A stretch of DNA of 64,000 nt. Source: Pseudomonas viridiflava (lineage in GTDB: Bacteria; Pseudomonadota; Gammaproteobacteria; Pseudomonadales; Pseudomonadaceae). A program made the translations under genes and the position numbers. Where the stretch lies: assembly GCF_003702045.1 (NCBI RefSeq), contig NZ_RBTP01000012.1:558001-622000 (forward strand). The letters run 5' to 3'. Below, piece by piece: positions 45,507-53,944 of the stretch (its first letter is position 1; every line of letters begins with the position of its first letter). The notes under the pieces are model-generated. The model worked only from the letters and a program-made list of their open reading frames with translations. It did not search any database and was not told the DNA's origin.

Positions 45507-47093
45507 TTGAAACGCGATCTCAGACTTGCCTCATGGCTGATCTGCACAGTCTGCACCTGCGTTGTGCTGCTGATGGCCTGGCAAACCTGGACTGCTCGCC
45601 AGAAAACCCTCGAAAACATTCAAACCAGCAGCGCAAACCTGGCCAGCGCGTTGAGCACTTACACCGACGGCATTTTCAAGCAAAGCGAGCTGATGCTCAT
45701 CGGCCTGACTGAGCGTGTAGAAAAGGACGGCAGCGGACCGGATCAGGTCGAACGCTTGCGGTCGGTCATCGCACGTGAAATGGGGGCTTTGCCGCAAATC
45801 AGCAGTGTGTCGCTGTACAACGCCGAGGGCATCTGCACCTTCTCCACCAACGACAACGCGGTGGGCATCAACAGCACGCATCGGGAGTTTTTCAGGCACC
45901 ACGCCGAAAACCCAGGACGTGCCCCGTTCATTGGCCCGACCATCCGCAGCCGTGCCAACGGGCAGTGGGTGGTGTCGGTGAGCCGCAGGATCAATCACCC
46001 GGACTCAAGCTTTGCAGGCCTGATGGTGGTGACCATCAGCATTGATTATCTGATCAAATTCTATTCCGGCATTCAGGTGGGCAGTTCCGGGGTCATTAGT
46101 CTGACGTCGGCAAGCGGGCGGCTGCATGTGCGGTTTCCCTATCGTGAAAACGACATCGGTCGCGACCTGTCCTCGACGCCCATTTTCGGGCGTTATCAAA
46201 GTGCGCATTCTGGTATCACTGAATTTGTATCCCGACTGGACGGTGTGCCGCGTTTCTACGCGTTCAAGCGCAGCGACGTCTATCCGCTGGTGACGGTGGT
46301 CGCGCTGGGCCAAGAGGAAGCCATGAGTGCCTGGCTGGGGCAGGCCAAGCAATCGCTGTTGCTTGTGCTGGTGCTACTCGCGCTGGTGGTAGGGTTGGGG
46401 GTTCGCCTGATCGGCCATATCCACAGCCGCATCCGGGTCGAGGAGCAGTTGCGGGTGTCGCAGGCAGCGTTGATCGAACTCAACCAGAACCTTGAGTTGA
46501 TTGCCTCTGAAGACAAACTGACCGGCCTGGCCAACCGCAGGCGCTTCGATCAGTTCATCGAACTTGAATTCAAGCGCGCCCGCCGCGAGCGCAGTATCTT
46601 GTCGTTGATCCTGATCGATGCCGACCATTTCAAACGCTACAACGACCATTTTGGCCATTTGGCCGGGGATGAGTGCCTGGTCGCAATCAGTCGGCTCGTC
46701 GAGCAATGCATACGCCGTCCTGGCGACATCGCTGCCCGTTATGGCGGTGAAGAAATCGCCGTGGTGCTGCCCAGCACCGACGAAGCGAGCGCACGCCGAG
46801 TGGCCGAAAGCATTCTGCTCAAGTTGCAGGAACAGCGCATCGCGCACCCGGCAAGCCCGTTCGAGATCGTGACCGTCAGCCTCGGGGTGGCAACGTTTGT
46901 CGGCACCGATCGACAACTGGATCAGCGCGGGCTGATTCAGTTGGCGGACCGGGCGCTGTATGCCGCCAAATCACAGGGCCGCAACCGGGTGAGCGTCGCG
47001 TCTGAAGCGGTGAACGACACGTTGCCAGCCTGGACGAATGGCCATGATCCCTCTGCCGAAACTCCCAGTCAGGCCTCTGATACCCTGTCCTGA
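45507..47093 (+). CDS. Diguanylate cyclase with periplasmic Cache domain
   Basis: A 528-residue membrane protein: helix 1 (about 5-25), a periplasmic dCache-like sensor (about 30-270), helix 2 (about 283-303) and a C-terminal GGDEF domain (about 345-515). The active-site loop is RYGGEEIAVVLP, a working GGEEF variant, and RPGD five residues before it forms the inhibitory I-site. It makes cyclic-di-GMP in response to an external ligand. I choose TTG at 45507 because CGGAGG lies six bases upstream; a GTG-initiated frame at 45462 is the alternative. Confidence 0.9.
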   Translation: MKRDLRLASWLICTVCTCVVLLMAWQTWTARQKTLENIQTSSANLASALSTYTDGIFKQSELMLIGLTERVEKDGSGPDQVERLRSVIAREMGALPQISSVSLYNAEGICTFSTNDNAVGINSTHREFFRHHAENPGRAPFIGPTIRSRANGQWVVSVSRRINHPDSSFAGLMVVTISIDYLIKFYSGIQVGSSGVISLTSASGRLHVRFPYRENDIGRDLSSTPIFGRYQSAHSGITEFVSRLDGVPRFYAFKRSDVYPLVTVVALGQEEAMSAWLGQAKQSLLLVLVLLALVVGLGVRLIGHIHSRIRVEEQLRVSQAALIELNQNLELIASEDKLTGLANRRRFDQFIELEFKRARRERSILSLILIDADHFKRYNDHFGHLAGDECLVAISRLVEQCIRRPGDIAARYGGEEIAVVLPSTDEASARRVAESILLKLQEQRIAHPASPFEIVTVSLGVATFVGTDRQLDQRGLIQLADRALYAAKSQGRNRVSVASEAVNDTLPAWTNGHDPSAETPSQASDTLS

Positions 47094-47264
47094 GTCTGCG
47101 CTGCGGAATTCCCCAGACACAGCACATCTGCATCACACCCACGCCCTGTGCCGTTTTGTCGCACCCGCGCTGCGGCCCGCCACAGCACGGTTAGCCTGTC
47201 AGCACGTTTTTTGTAACAGCATTCGCGGTGTTCGCCAGCACGAGTGAGTGGTAGATTCGCCGCC

Positions 47265-47633
47265 ATGAATTTCGTCCGAACCCACCGCTCACTCATCGCC
47301 TGGATGCTGTACGGCTTCGTCCTGTTCAATGGCGTGGCGTGCGGTTTCGGACATGGGCAGATGCTGTCGGCGATTTCGTCGGTTTCAGCGGACGACATCT
47401 GCGGCGACGCAGGGGCCGCCTTGCCTTCGCTGGACAAAGCCAGTCATGCCCTGGTCATGCAACTGGCCATGTTCGATTGCGTTTTCGCCGGCAAGCTGAC
47501 CGTTGCGCTGTTGTTCTTCATCGGCCTTGGCTGGCTGGCGCGCGCCCTGAATGTCAGGTTACGCCTGCCGCACAGGTTGATTCGCGAAGTGCCTCGTCAT
47601 GTCTCGCCGGGGTGTTTGCCGCAGGCGCCTTGA
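47265..47633 (+). CDS. DUF2946 family protein
   Basis: A 122-residue membrane-associated protein with an N-terminal helix (about 8-28) and a second near residue 80-100, and Cys residues in VACGFGHGQM and DICGD. DUF2946 proteins often lie beside copper-handling and SCO genes, as here. The ATG at 47265 has only a weak ribosome-binding site. A role in copper supply is inferred from context. Confidence 0.75.
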   Translation: MNFVRTHRSLIAWMLYGFVLFNGVACGFGHGQMLSAISSVSADDICGDAGAALPSLDKASHALVMQLAMFDCVFAGKLTVALLFFIGLGWLARALNVRLRLPHRLIREVPRHVSPGCLPQAP

Positions 47634-47760
47634 GCGTGGACGCCTATGCTCATCGTTTGTGGCAAGGCATCGACACGATGCTGTTGGTCTTGCCGGTTTA
47701 CGGGAATGGCTGCCGGTTAGATACCCGTGGTCGCGCCTTATCCTTCAAGGGACGTAATAC

Positions 47761-48366
47761 ATGACGCAGAATTTCACCCGCCGCGAGGTCGTCTCCGGCC
47801 TCTCGCTGCTCAGCCTTGGCCTGCTGGCCGGCTGCGGCAACTCCAATGCTTTGCCCTTCAAGCATGGCAAGGACATGAGCAATGAAATCGTCGGTCGCAA
47901 CTTCCGGCTCAAAGACCCGAAAGGCGAGGTCAAGACGCTGTCCAGCTTTCGCGGCCTGATGCCGATGGTCTTCTTTGGTTTCACCCAATGCCCGGCCATT
48001 TGCCCGACGGCGCTGGCTCGCGCTGCGCAAATCAGAAAGTTGATGGGCGAAGACGGCAAAACCTTTCAGGTGGTGTTCATCACGCTGGATCCGGAGCGCG
48101 ACACGCCGCAAGTGATCGATGCTTACGTAAAAGCATTCGATCCGACCTTCGTCGCCCTTTCCGGGACGCTTGAAGAAACCGCTGCCACCGCTAAAGAGTT
48201 CGGTGTGTTCTTCGAAAAGGTCCCGCTTGGCGATACCTACACGATCTCTCACACCGCTACCAGCTATGTCTACGACACCCGAGGCGTGTTGCGCCTTGGC
48301 CTGTCGCACAAACTGTCTGCCCAGCAATGCGCCGAAGACCTGCTCACTTTGATGGAAGTATGCTGA
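47761..48366 (+). CDS. SCO-family copper chaperone lipoprotein
   Basis: The 201-residue protein is a SCO1/SenC-type thioredoxin-fold protein. It has a lipoprotein signal (LLAGC, lipid Cys25), and the copper site CPAIC (Cys77 and Cys81) with the distal His in TISHTATSYVYD. SCO proteins deliver copper to or reduce the CuA site of cytochrome c oxidase. The next gene, a PCuAC chaperone, overlaps its stop by one base (TGATG), so the pair is translated together. Confidence 0.9.
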   Translation: MTQNFTRREVVSGLSLLSLGLLAGCGNSNALPFKHGKDMSNEIVGRNFRLKDPKGEVKTLSSFRGLMPMVFFGFTQCPAICPTALARAAQIRKLMGEDGKTFQVVFITLDPERDTPQVIDAYVKAFDPTFVALSGTLEETAATAKEFGVFFEKVPLGDTYTISHTATSYVYDTRGVLRLGLSHKLSAQQCAEDLLTLMEVC

Positions 48367-48854
48367 TGAATACGCTGATTCGTAACGCCGTAAAACCGAT
48401 GCTGCTGGCTGTCTCGCTGCTGGGCCTGAGCGTTCAGGCGTTTGCCGAGACCCGGGTTGATGATGCCTGGGTACGCGCCACCGTGCCGGGCCAGCCTGCA
48501 ACCGGTGCGTTCATGCAGATCACCGCAAGCGAGGACAGCAAGCTGGTTGACGTTGCTTCGCCCGTTGCCAAGACCGTTCAGATCCATCAGATGAGCATGA
48601 AAAACGATGTGATGAACATGGGGCAGGTCGCTTACATAGACCTGCCGGCTGGCAAGACCGTGGCGCTCGATGCCGACGGTTATCACGTAATGTTCATGGG
48701 GCTGCTGGCGCAAGTCAAAGAGGGCGATCAGGTACCGTTGACGCTGACCGTGGAAAACGCCAAGGGTGTGAAGGAGTCGATCAAAGTGACAGCGGTGGCC
48801 AGGTCCTTGACCGCTGATGCACACAGCGGTCACGGCGATCACAGCGGGCATTGA
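48366..48854 (+). CDS. PCu(A)C periplasmic copper chaperone
   Basis: A 162-residue protein with a Sec signal peptide (AVSLLGLSVQAFAE) and the PCuAC copper motif H-x-M ... M ... HxM: IHQMSMKNDVMNMGQ and, about 21 residues on, YHVMFMG. A His-rich end (HSGHGDHSGH) may add copper binding. It works with SCO to load the CuA or CuB site of terminal oxidases. ATG at 48366 fits coupling with the SCO stop. Confidence 0.9.
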   Translation: MNTLIRNAVKPMLLAVSLLGLSVQAFAETRVDDAWVRATVPGQPATGAFMQITASEDSKLVDVASPVAKTVQIHQMSMKNDVMNMGQVAYIDLPAGKTVALDADGYHVMFMGLLAQVKEGDQVPLTLTVENAKGVKESIKVTAVARSLTADAHSGHGDHSGH

Positions 48855-48864
48855 GCCTGTCGGC

Positions 48865-48892
48865 TGAGCGGCCCGCACAGGCAGGCCGCTCA
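48865..48892. terminator. Hairpin after PCuAC gene
   Basis: TGAGCGGCC and GGCCGCTCA form a perfect 9-bp stem around a 10-base loop just after the PCuAC gene. No T-run follows. It may separate the copper operon from the small gene at 48945. Confidence 0.5.
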
Positions 48893-48944
48893 GGAGTAAG
48901 GTAGGCGGGGCATCACGATATTTCTCTTGCGACTGGAGGTGAAT

Positions 48945-49067
48945 ATGAGTGCTCCCATGCTGTCCAAAACCCAGATCAACGGCTATCAACTGATCAGCGT
49001 CAATCGCGGTCCCTGGACCGTCTGTACACCGAGAGACCGTCTTGCCTCATTCAATACCCGTCAGTAA
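48945..49067 (+). CDS. Small 40-residue hypothetical protein
   Basis: ATG at 48945 stands behind GGAGGTGAAT, one of the best ribosome-binding sites in the window. The 40-residue product (MSAPMLSKTQINGYQLISVN then RGPWTVCTPRDRLASFNTRQ) is soluble and has no signal or helix. The excellent start and its place between two operons suggest a real gene. Function unknown. Confidence 0.55.
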   Translation: MSAPMLSKTQINGYQLISVNRGPWTVCTPRDRLASFNTRQ

Positions 49068-49212
49068 GCGATGGCCTGCGCCGCTTCCCTGCCGGTTCGT
49101 GACTGGGGCAGGCTGCGTCCGGCTTGATGTGGAAAGCCCTCGTTCTGCAAGCGTCTGAGCGAACGCCTCCCACGGTCTTATATCGATTCCGCTTAGCCCG
49201 CTCATATCTCTT

Positions 49213-49244
49213 AAAGGAATAACCAGAGAATCAAATATTCCTTT
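49213..49244. promoter_or_regulatory. 9-bp inverted repeat upstream of tonB
   Basis: AAAGGAATA (49213-49221) and TATTCCTTT (49236-49244) are perfect complements around a 14-base spacer, about 110 bases before tonB. It could be an operator or a leader hairpin. It is not a standard Fur box. Confidence 0.35.
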
Positions 49245-49352
49245 CAGGAACAAGCACTTTTAGGCCATGATTGCCTTGCCACATCAACGTTGGAAAGGTG
49301 ACTGATACCGACAGAACCTGGATTTTTATCAAAAAATGCAGGGAGTGTATCA

Positions 49353-50168
49353 ATGGGCAATGTCCAGACCGCCGCCAGCGCACTTGATGTGCCACGGCGC
49401 CAGACGTCGAATGGCGATCTGGTCGATCTGGGGCGTCTTTTTCATGGACCCTTGTCTTCATCGCGATTGCACAGCCCCCCCAAGCCCTTTGTTGGCCGCC
49501 GGGAAGCCATTCTGCTGGGTGTGCTTGCGCTCTTTCTGCATGGTGCGGTGATCTATTGGCTAAGCCAGAAGCCAGCACCCGTGTTGCCAGTGGTACCGCC
49601 GGAAATTCCGCTGATGACCATCGAATTCTCAAGGCCTGCGCCGCCGGTGGATGCACCGCCGCCGCCACCGGAGCCTGTTGTACAGCCGGTGGTTGAGCCA
49701 CCGCCTCCGGTCGAGGATGAGCTGGCCGTCAAGCCGCCGCCCAAACCGCTACCCAAACCGAAGCCGACACCGCCCAAACCGGTCGTGAAGCCGGTCGCGA
49801 AACCCGTTGAGCCGACGCCTGCGCCACTGGTACCTGGACCGCCAGTCGCAGCACCTGCACCTCCTGCTCCGCCCGCGCCAAAACCCGTCACGCCAGCTTC
49901 GGCCAGCGCCGGTTATTTGCGCAACCCGGCACCGGAATACCCCTCGCTGGCCATGCGTCGCGGCTGGGAAGGGACCGTGATGTTGCGGGTACACGTACTG
50001 GCCAGCGGCAAACCCGGCGAAATTCAGATTCAAAAGAGCAGCGGTCGCGAGTCGCTTGACGATGCCGCCCTGGTCGCGGTGAAACGCTGGAGCTTCGTAC
50101 CGGCCAAACAGGACGATATTGCCCAGGACGGCTGGGTCAGCGTGCCCATTGATTTCAAGATCAACTAA
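49353..50168 (+). CDS. tonB: TonB energy transducer
   Basis: The 271-residue protein has a cytoplasmic N-terminal extension (about 1-48), one membrane helix (about 49-67), a long Pro-rich spacer (about 75-178, with PPPP and KPxPKPxP repeats) and a C-terminal TonB domain (about 180-271) with YPSLAMRRGWEGTVMLRV and VKRWSFVPA. It carries energy from ExbBD to outer-membrane receptors for siderophores and other large nutrients. The N-terminal extension is known from Pseudomonas TonB1-type proteins. It heads a three-gene operon. Confidence 0.93.
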   Translation: MGNVQTAASALDVPRRQTSNGDLVDLGRLFHGPLSSSRLHSPPKPFVGRREAILLGVLALFLHGAVIYWLSQKPAPVLPVVPPEIPLMTIEFSRPAPPVDAPPPPPEPVVQPVVEPPPPVEDELAVKPPPKPLPKPKPTPPKPVVKPVAKPVEPTPAPLVPGPPVAAPAPPAPPAPKPVTPASASAGYLRNPAPEYPSLAMRRGWEGTVMLRVHVLASGKPGEIQIQKSSGRESLDDAALVAVKRWSFVPAKQDDIAQDGWVSVPIDFKIN

Positions 50169-50252
50169 AACCACCCATTCGATTGACCGTGCGGGCTACC
50201 TGACAAAAGGCGCATCGCGACACCCCATGCCCTGTTCAGAGAGAGCTGCGCC

Positions 50253-50975
50253 ATGAACCTACTTGCTTCGCCGTTTGAATCCATCGAACACGCCGTCATC
50301 TGGCTGCTGGTGATTTTTTCCGTCGCCACCTGGGGCCTGGCCCTGCTCAAGGGCGTGCAGTTCTCGCGCCTCAAGGCTCAGGATCGCACCTTTCACAGGC
50401 AGTTCTGGGCTGCGTCGAGCCTGGACTCTGCCGCTCAACTGGCTGACGAACACCCCGGTGCTGCCGCCCGCGTTGCACTGGCGGGTTACGCAGCGATTCA
50501 GGTCAACGAAGGTGCGCAGCCTCACGACTTGAGTCAGTCCATCAACCATCAGGATCGACTCGAGCGCTCGTTGCGTCAGCAGATCGTGCGCGAGCGTCGT
50601 TCGCTGGAGAACGGTCTGGCGATCGTTGCCAGTATCGGCAGCACGTCGCCCTTCATCGGTCTGTTCGGTACGGTGTGGGGCATCATGTCGGCGCTCAAAG
50701 GCATCAGCGCGGCCGGTTCTGCGAGCCTTGAAACCGTGGCTGGCCCCATCGGCGCTGCGCTGGTGGCAACGGGCGTCGGTATCGCGGTCGCCGTGCCAGC
50801 GGTACTCGTTTACAACTACTACCTGCGTCGCCTGAAGCTGACGGTTGCCGATCTCGACGATTTTGCCCACGACTTCTTCAGCCTGGCGCAGAAAAGTGCC
50901 TTCCGGGTGCTGTTGCATCCGGTGCTTAAGTCCGGCGCCACCGCAGCCGGGCAAAAAGTGAAGGAGGCATCCTGA
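50253..50975 (+). CDS. exbB: Biopolymer transport protein ExbB
   Basis: A 240-residue MotA/TolQ/ExbB-family inner-membrane protein with three helices (about 10-32, 125-148, 170-192) and the core block ASIGSTSPFIGLFGTVWGIM. With ExbD it forms the proton channel that drives TonB. The start ATG at 50253 follows GAGAGAGCTGCGCC. The gene ends one base before exbD. Confidence 0.93.
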   Translation: MNLLASPFESIEHAVIWLLVIFSVATWGLALLKGVQFSRLKAQDRTFHRQFWAASSLDSAAQLADEHPGAAARVALAGYAAIQVNEGAQPHDLSQSINHQDRLERSLRQQIVRERRSLENGLAIVASIGSTSPFIGLFGTVWGIMSALKGISAAGSASLETVAGPIGAALVATGVGIAVAVPAVLVYNYYLRRLKLTVADLDDFAHDFFSLAQKSAFRVLLHPVLKSGATAAGQKVKEAS

Positions 50976-50976
50976 C

Positions 50977-51378
50977 ATGGCTTTTTCCACTCAAGACAGC
51001 GATGAAGTGCTCAGCGAGATCAACGTCACACCATTGGTAGATGTCATGCTGGTGCTGCTGGTGGTGTTCATCGTCACTGCGCCGCTGCTGACCAACTCGA
51101 TCCCGATCAACCTCCCCAAGACCGAATCCGTTGCACCGGTGGAGCAGAAAGATCCGTTGGTGGTGAGCATTGACGGGCAGGGCAAGCTGTTCATCAACAA
51201 GGATGAAATCCAGCCGGACCTGTTGGAAAACAGCCTCAAGGCCGCCAAGGACAAGGCCCCGGACGTACGCGTGCAGTTACAGGCCGACGACGGGGTGAAT
51301 TACGGCGAAGTGGCGCGAGCAATGGCCTCGATCGAGCGGGCCGGGATTACCAAACTGTCAGTGATCACTGCCAAATAG
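50977..51378 (+). CDS. exbD: Biopolymer transport protein ExbD
   Basis: A 133-residue protein with one N-terminal helix (about 20-40) whose INVTPLVDVMLVLLVVFIVTAP contains the proton-carrying Asp of ExbD/TolR, and a periplasmic domain. It completes the TonB energising complex. The ATG sits one base after the exbB stop, with AAGGAGGCATCCTGAC overlapping the end of exbB. A strong terminator follows. Confidence 0.93.
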   Translation: MAFSTQDSDEVLSEINVTPLVDVMLVLLVVFIVTAPLLTNSIPINLPKTESVAPVEQKDPLVVSIDGQGKLFINKDEIQPDLLENSLKAAKDKAPDVRVQLQADDGVNYGEVARAMASIERAGITKLSVITAK

Positions 51379-51409
51379 CCGAGGTTCAACCTGGATCCAT
51401 CACCTTTTG

Positions 51410-51445
51410 GGGTCGCATTCTCAGGCAGATGTGGCCCTTTTTTTT
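51410..51445 (+). terminator. Rho-independent terminator of tonB-exbBD
   Basis: GGGTCGCAT (51410-51418) pairs with ATGTGGCCC (51429-51437) over 9 bp including two G-U pairs, followed at once by eight T. A classic intrinsic terminator 30 bases after exbD. Confidence 0.85.
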
Positions 51446-51593
51446 ATGCCTCTTCCAGGACGTTCAGGCACGACAAAAAAGCAGCCGCTTATGCAGGGTG
51501 GGTATCTGAATGTGAAAGGTATAAAGCTGGCTCAGGTACATCAACCTCACGCCGTCAGTTCGGTGTACTGACGGCGCCTGGACTGATGTCGAA

Positions 51594-52910
51594 TTACCCC
51601 AGCAGCTCGGTCCCCAGCTGGAACGCTACCCACAGCGCAAGGCCCGTGGCGAAGGTCAGGGCGATGTTCTCGAACAGGTTATTGCGGTACTCCTTGGCCA
51701 GCAGCGATTTTTGGTTGGACATGATCAGCAGGCCCAGCGAAATGATCGGCAGGCCGACGATGTTCAGCGCGTTGACGCCCAGGGTCAGTGTCACGAAGTC
51801 TGGCATGCCGGGCAGGGACCAGATCAGCGGGGTGACCAGAATGAACAACATGAACCACTTGTGCATCGGATCACGATGAAACTCTTTGCCATAACGCGTG
51901 CGGCGTTCCGGACGTATGTGCTGGAAGGCATCGGTGATGAGCATCGGAAACGCCGTCGTCTTGCCGGAAATACTGGCGAACAGCGTGGCGAACACGCCGA
52001 TGAAAAAGATGTACCAGCCCAGCGGACCGAAGAACAGCTCCAGTGCCTTGCCCAGATCGCCCAAGGTGTTCACCTGAATGCCGTTGGGGCGCAGAATCTC
52101 CACGCCGACCACCCAGATCGCCAGGTTGATGACGATGCCGACGATGACCGCGAACAGCAGGTCGTTGCGCTGAATACGTTTGTGTTGAGGCCCAATCCAG
52201 CCTTTTTCACGCATCACGTAAGGGTGAACGAAGTTGGCGATGGAGCCGGCTACTGCTCCGATGACCGACACCGCCACCAACAGTGCGCCATGCACGCCCT
52301 CATCGGGTGGAATGCTGAAGCCGATGGTGCCCTTGATGATGCCGGTGACATCCGGTCCGGACATGATCGCCAGGGTCAGGAAGGCCAGCGTCATGATCGC
52401 CAGCAGCACTTTCATCACGCCCTCGATCATCGCGTAAATGTTGCGTCCCACCAGCAGCCAGACGGCAATCACCACTGCGACCGAGCAGAGCAGCGGCTGG
52501 TTGATGTGCAGCAGCATCGCCAGCGCCTCGCCAGCGCCCTTGATCATGTATGCGTTGATCAGATGACCCATCAGCAGCGCATAGGCGAGCATGAACCAGG
52601 CGAAGAATGGATGCAGCTGCGCATAACCTTGCAGGATCGTCATGCCTCGGTTATTGCAGAGCTGGAAGCGGGCAATGATGTTGACGATCAGGAACCTGAG
52701 CAGCAGCGAAATCGCCAGCACCCACATCATGGCGTAGCCGTAACTGGCACCGGCCACTGAAGAGGTAATCAGATCACCAGCGCCAAGCCAGGACAGCACC
52801 GCGATGATGCCAGGCCCCAACAGCTTGGCGAGTTTTTTCAAGCGGGGTTCTGCGACGGGCGTAACCTTTTCGTCGATCGAAGGGCTGCCGGGCATGTGTC
52901 GAATCTCCAT
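51594..52910 (-). CDS. Nramp-related divalent-ion transporter with atypical metal site
   Basis: A 438-residue membrane protein with about 11 helices and clear relation to Nramp: a first helix ending VAGASYGYAMMWVL, matching the AGASYGY block that follows DPGN in Nramps. But DPGN itself reads AGDL and the helix 6 MPH region reads GSIANFVHPY, so the standard Mn/Fe ligands Asp, Asn and Met are changed. It may move another ion (Mg, Al-like or a proton-coupled organic solute). It is alone on its strand; start at 52910 fits the usual length. Confidence 0.82.
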   Translation of the reverse strand: MEIRHMPGSPSIDEKVTPVAEPRLKKLAKLLGPGIIAVLSWLGAGDLITSSVAGASYGYAMMWVLAISLLLRFLIVNIIARFQLCNNRGMTILQGYAQLHPFFAWFMLAYALLMGHLINAYMIKGAGEALAMLLHINQPLLCSVAVVIAVWLLVGRNIYAMIEGVMKVLLAIMTLAFLTLAIMSGPDVTGIIKGTIGFSIPPDEGVHGALLVAVSVIGAVAGSIANFVHPYVMREKGWIGPQHKRIQRNDLLFAVIVGIVINLAIWVVGVEILRPNGIQVNTLGDLGKALELFFGPLGWYIFFIGVFATLFASISGKTTAFPMLITDAFQHIRPERRTRYGKEFHRDPMHKWFMLFILVTPLIWSLPGMPDFVTLTLGVNALNIVGLPIISLGLLIMSNQKSLLAKEYRNNLFENIALTFATGLALWVAFQLGTELLG

Positions 52911-53194
52911 TGTTCTTGTAGTGAGATGAAAGACAGTCGCAGATAAGATAGGACGTCGTACAACATGCGTGGGGATTCAAATGTAACTTCTTATGAATGC
53001 GGATTGTTCCGAAGCGCTGCGTCACATTAGAGAGCGGATGCGGAGCATGGGCACAATCAACTCAGTCGTCACACTGGTCGTCACAACGCTCTGCGTGGGC
53101 ATGGCCCTCAGGACGCTACGCGTCCGGTCTGAAGTTCGCGCACAATGCCCAGGACAACTCGCGGATCTGCATGATCAACCAACGGAGAACTGCC

Positions 53195-53944
53195 ATGCCC
53201 ATTGCGATACTCGCCGCTGCGCAATTCCATTCCGAGCGGGGCCAGCTTGCACGCAATCTGGATGGCCACCTGACCTTCATGCGCCACGCCGCCGAACGGG
53301 GTGCCCATTACCTGCTGTTCCCCGAACTGTCCCTGATTGGCTACGAGCCGGAGATTGCCCGTGAGCTGGCGGTCGACCCTCACGACAACCGTCTGGACCC
53401 CTTACGCTCATTGGCCATGCAACTGAACCTGACAACCACCGTCGGCATGCCGCTGAAGGGGCCAAGCGACACCGTGCTGATCGGTGCGTTGACGTTCACG
53501 GCACAGGGCGAGGTCATCGCGTACGCCAAGCAATACCTGCACCCCGGCGAAGATGCAGTGTTCAGAGCCGGATCGACCGATTGTTTTCTGCCGCTGGAGC
53601 AGCAGTTGGTTGGCCTGTGCGTTTGCGCCGATTTCAGTCATCCCGAGCATGTGCAACGCATGGCAGCAGGCAACGCGTGGGTGTATGCCGCGAGCGTGCT
53701 GATTTCACCGGGTGGTTACGAAAACGATGCAGCACTGCTGCAAGGCCACGCCCGACGCCACGGCTTACCCGTCTTGATGGCCAACCACGGCGGACCCACC
53801 GGTGGTTGGGAATCGGCAGGCCGTAGCGGTCTGTGGAATGAGAAGGGCAACTGGGTGGGCGGCCTGGAGGCCGCAGGCAACGGCTTGGTGATTGCGACCT
53901 GCCAACCGCAAGGCTGGCAGGTGCAGACGGTCAGGCTGGCGTGA
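53195..53944 (+). CDS. Carbon-nitrogen (nitrilase-family) hydrolase
   Basis: A 249-residue nitrilase-superfamily enzyme with the Glu-Lys-Cys triad: Glu44 in LFPELSLIGY, Lys112 in IAYAKQYLHPGE and Cys144 in VGLCVCADF. It hydrolyses a C-N bond, most likely an amide; the substrate is open. ATG at 53195 follows AACGGAGAACTGCC; the long upstream extension is not protein-like. The last 14 bases overlap the end of the convergent MFS gene. Confidence 0.9.
   Translation: MPIAILAAAQFHSERGQLARNLDGHLTFMRHAAERGAHYLLFPELSLIGYEPEIARELAVDPHDNRLDPLRSLAMQLNLTTTVGMPLKGPSDTVLIGALTFTAQGEVIAYAKQYLHPGEDAVFRAGSTDCFLPLEQQLVGLCVCADFSHPEHVQRMAAGNAWVYAASVLISPGGYENDAALLQGHARRHGLPVLMANHGGPTGGWESAGRSGLWNEKGNWVGGLEAAGNGLVIATCQPQGWQVQTVRLA

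Noticed and set aside
49047..49253. 68-codon minus-strand frame before tonB
   Set aside because: Start looks protein-like but it overlaps the inverted repeat and has no supporting neighbour; support too weak to list as a gene.
49553..49891. Gly-rich minus-strand frame opposite tonB
   Set aside because: It is the mirror of the Pro-rich TonB spacer.
51711..52760. 349-codon plus-strand frame opposite the Nramp-related gene
   Set aside because: His/Gln/Arg-rich antisense shadow of a membrane protein; no ribosome-binding site or family pattern.
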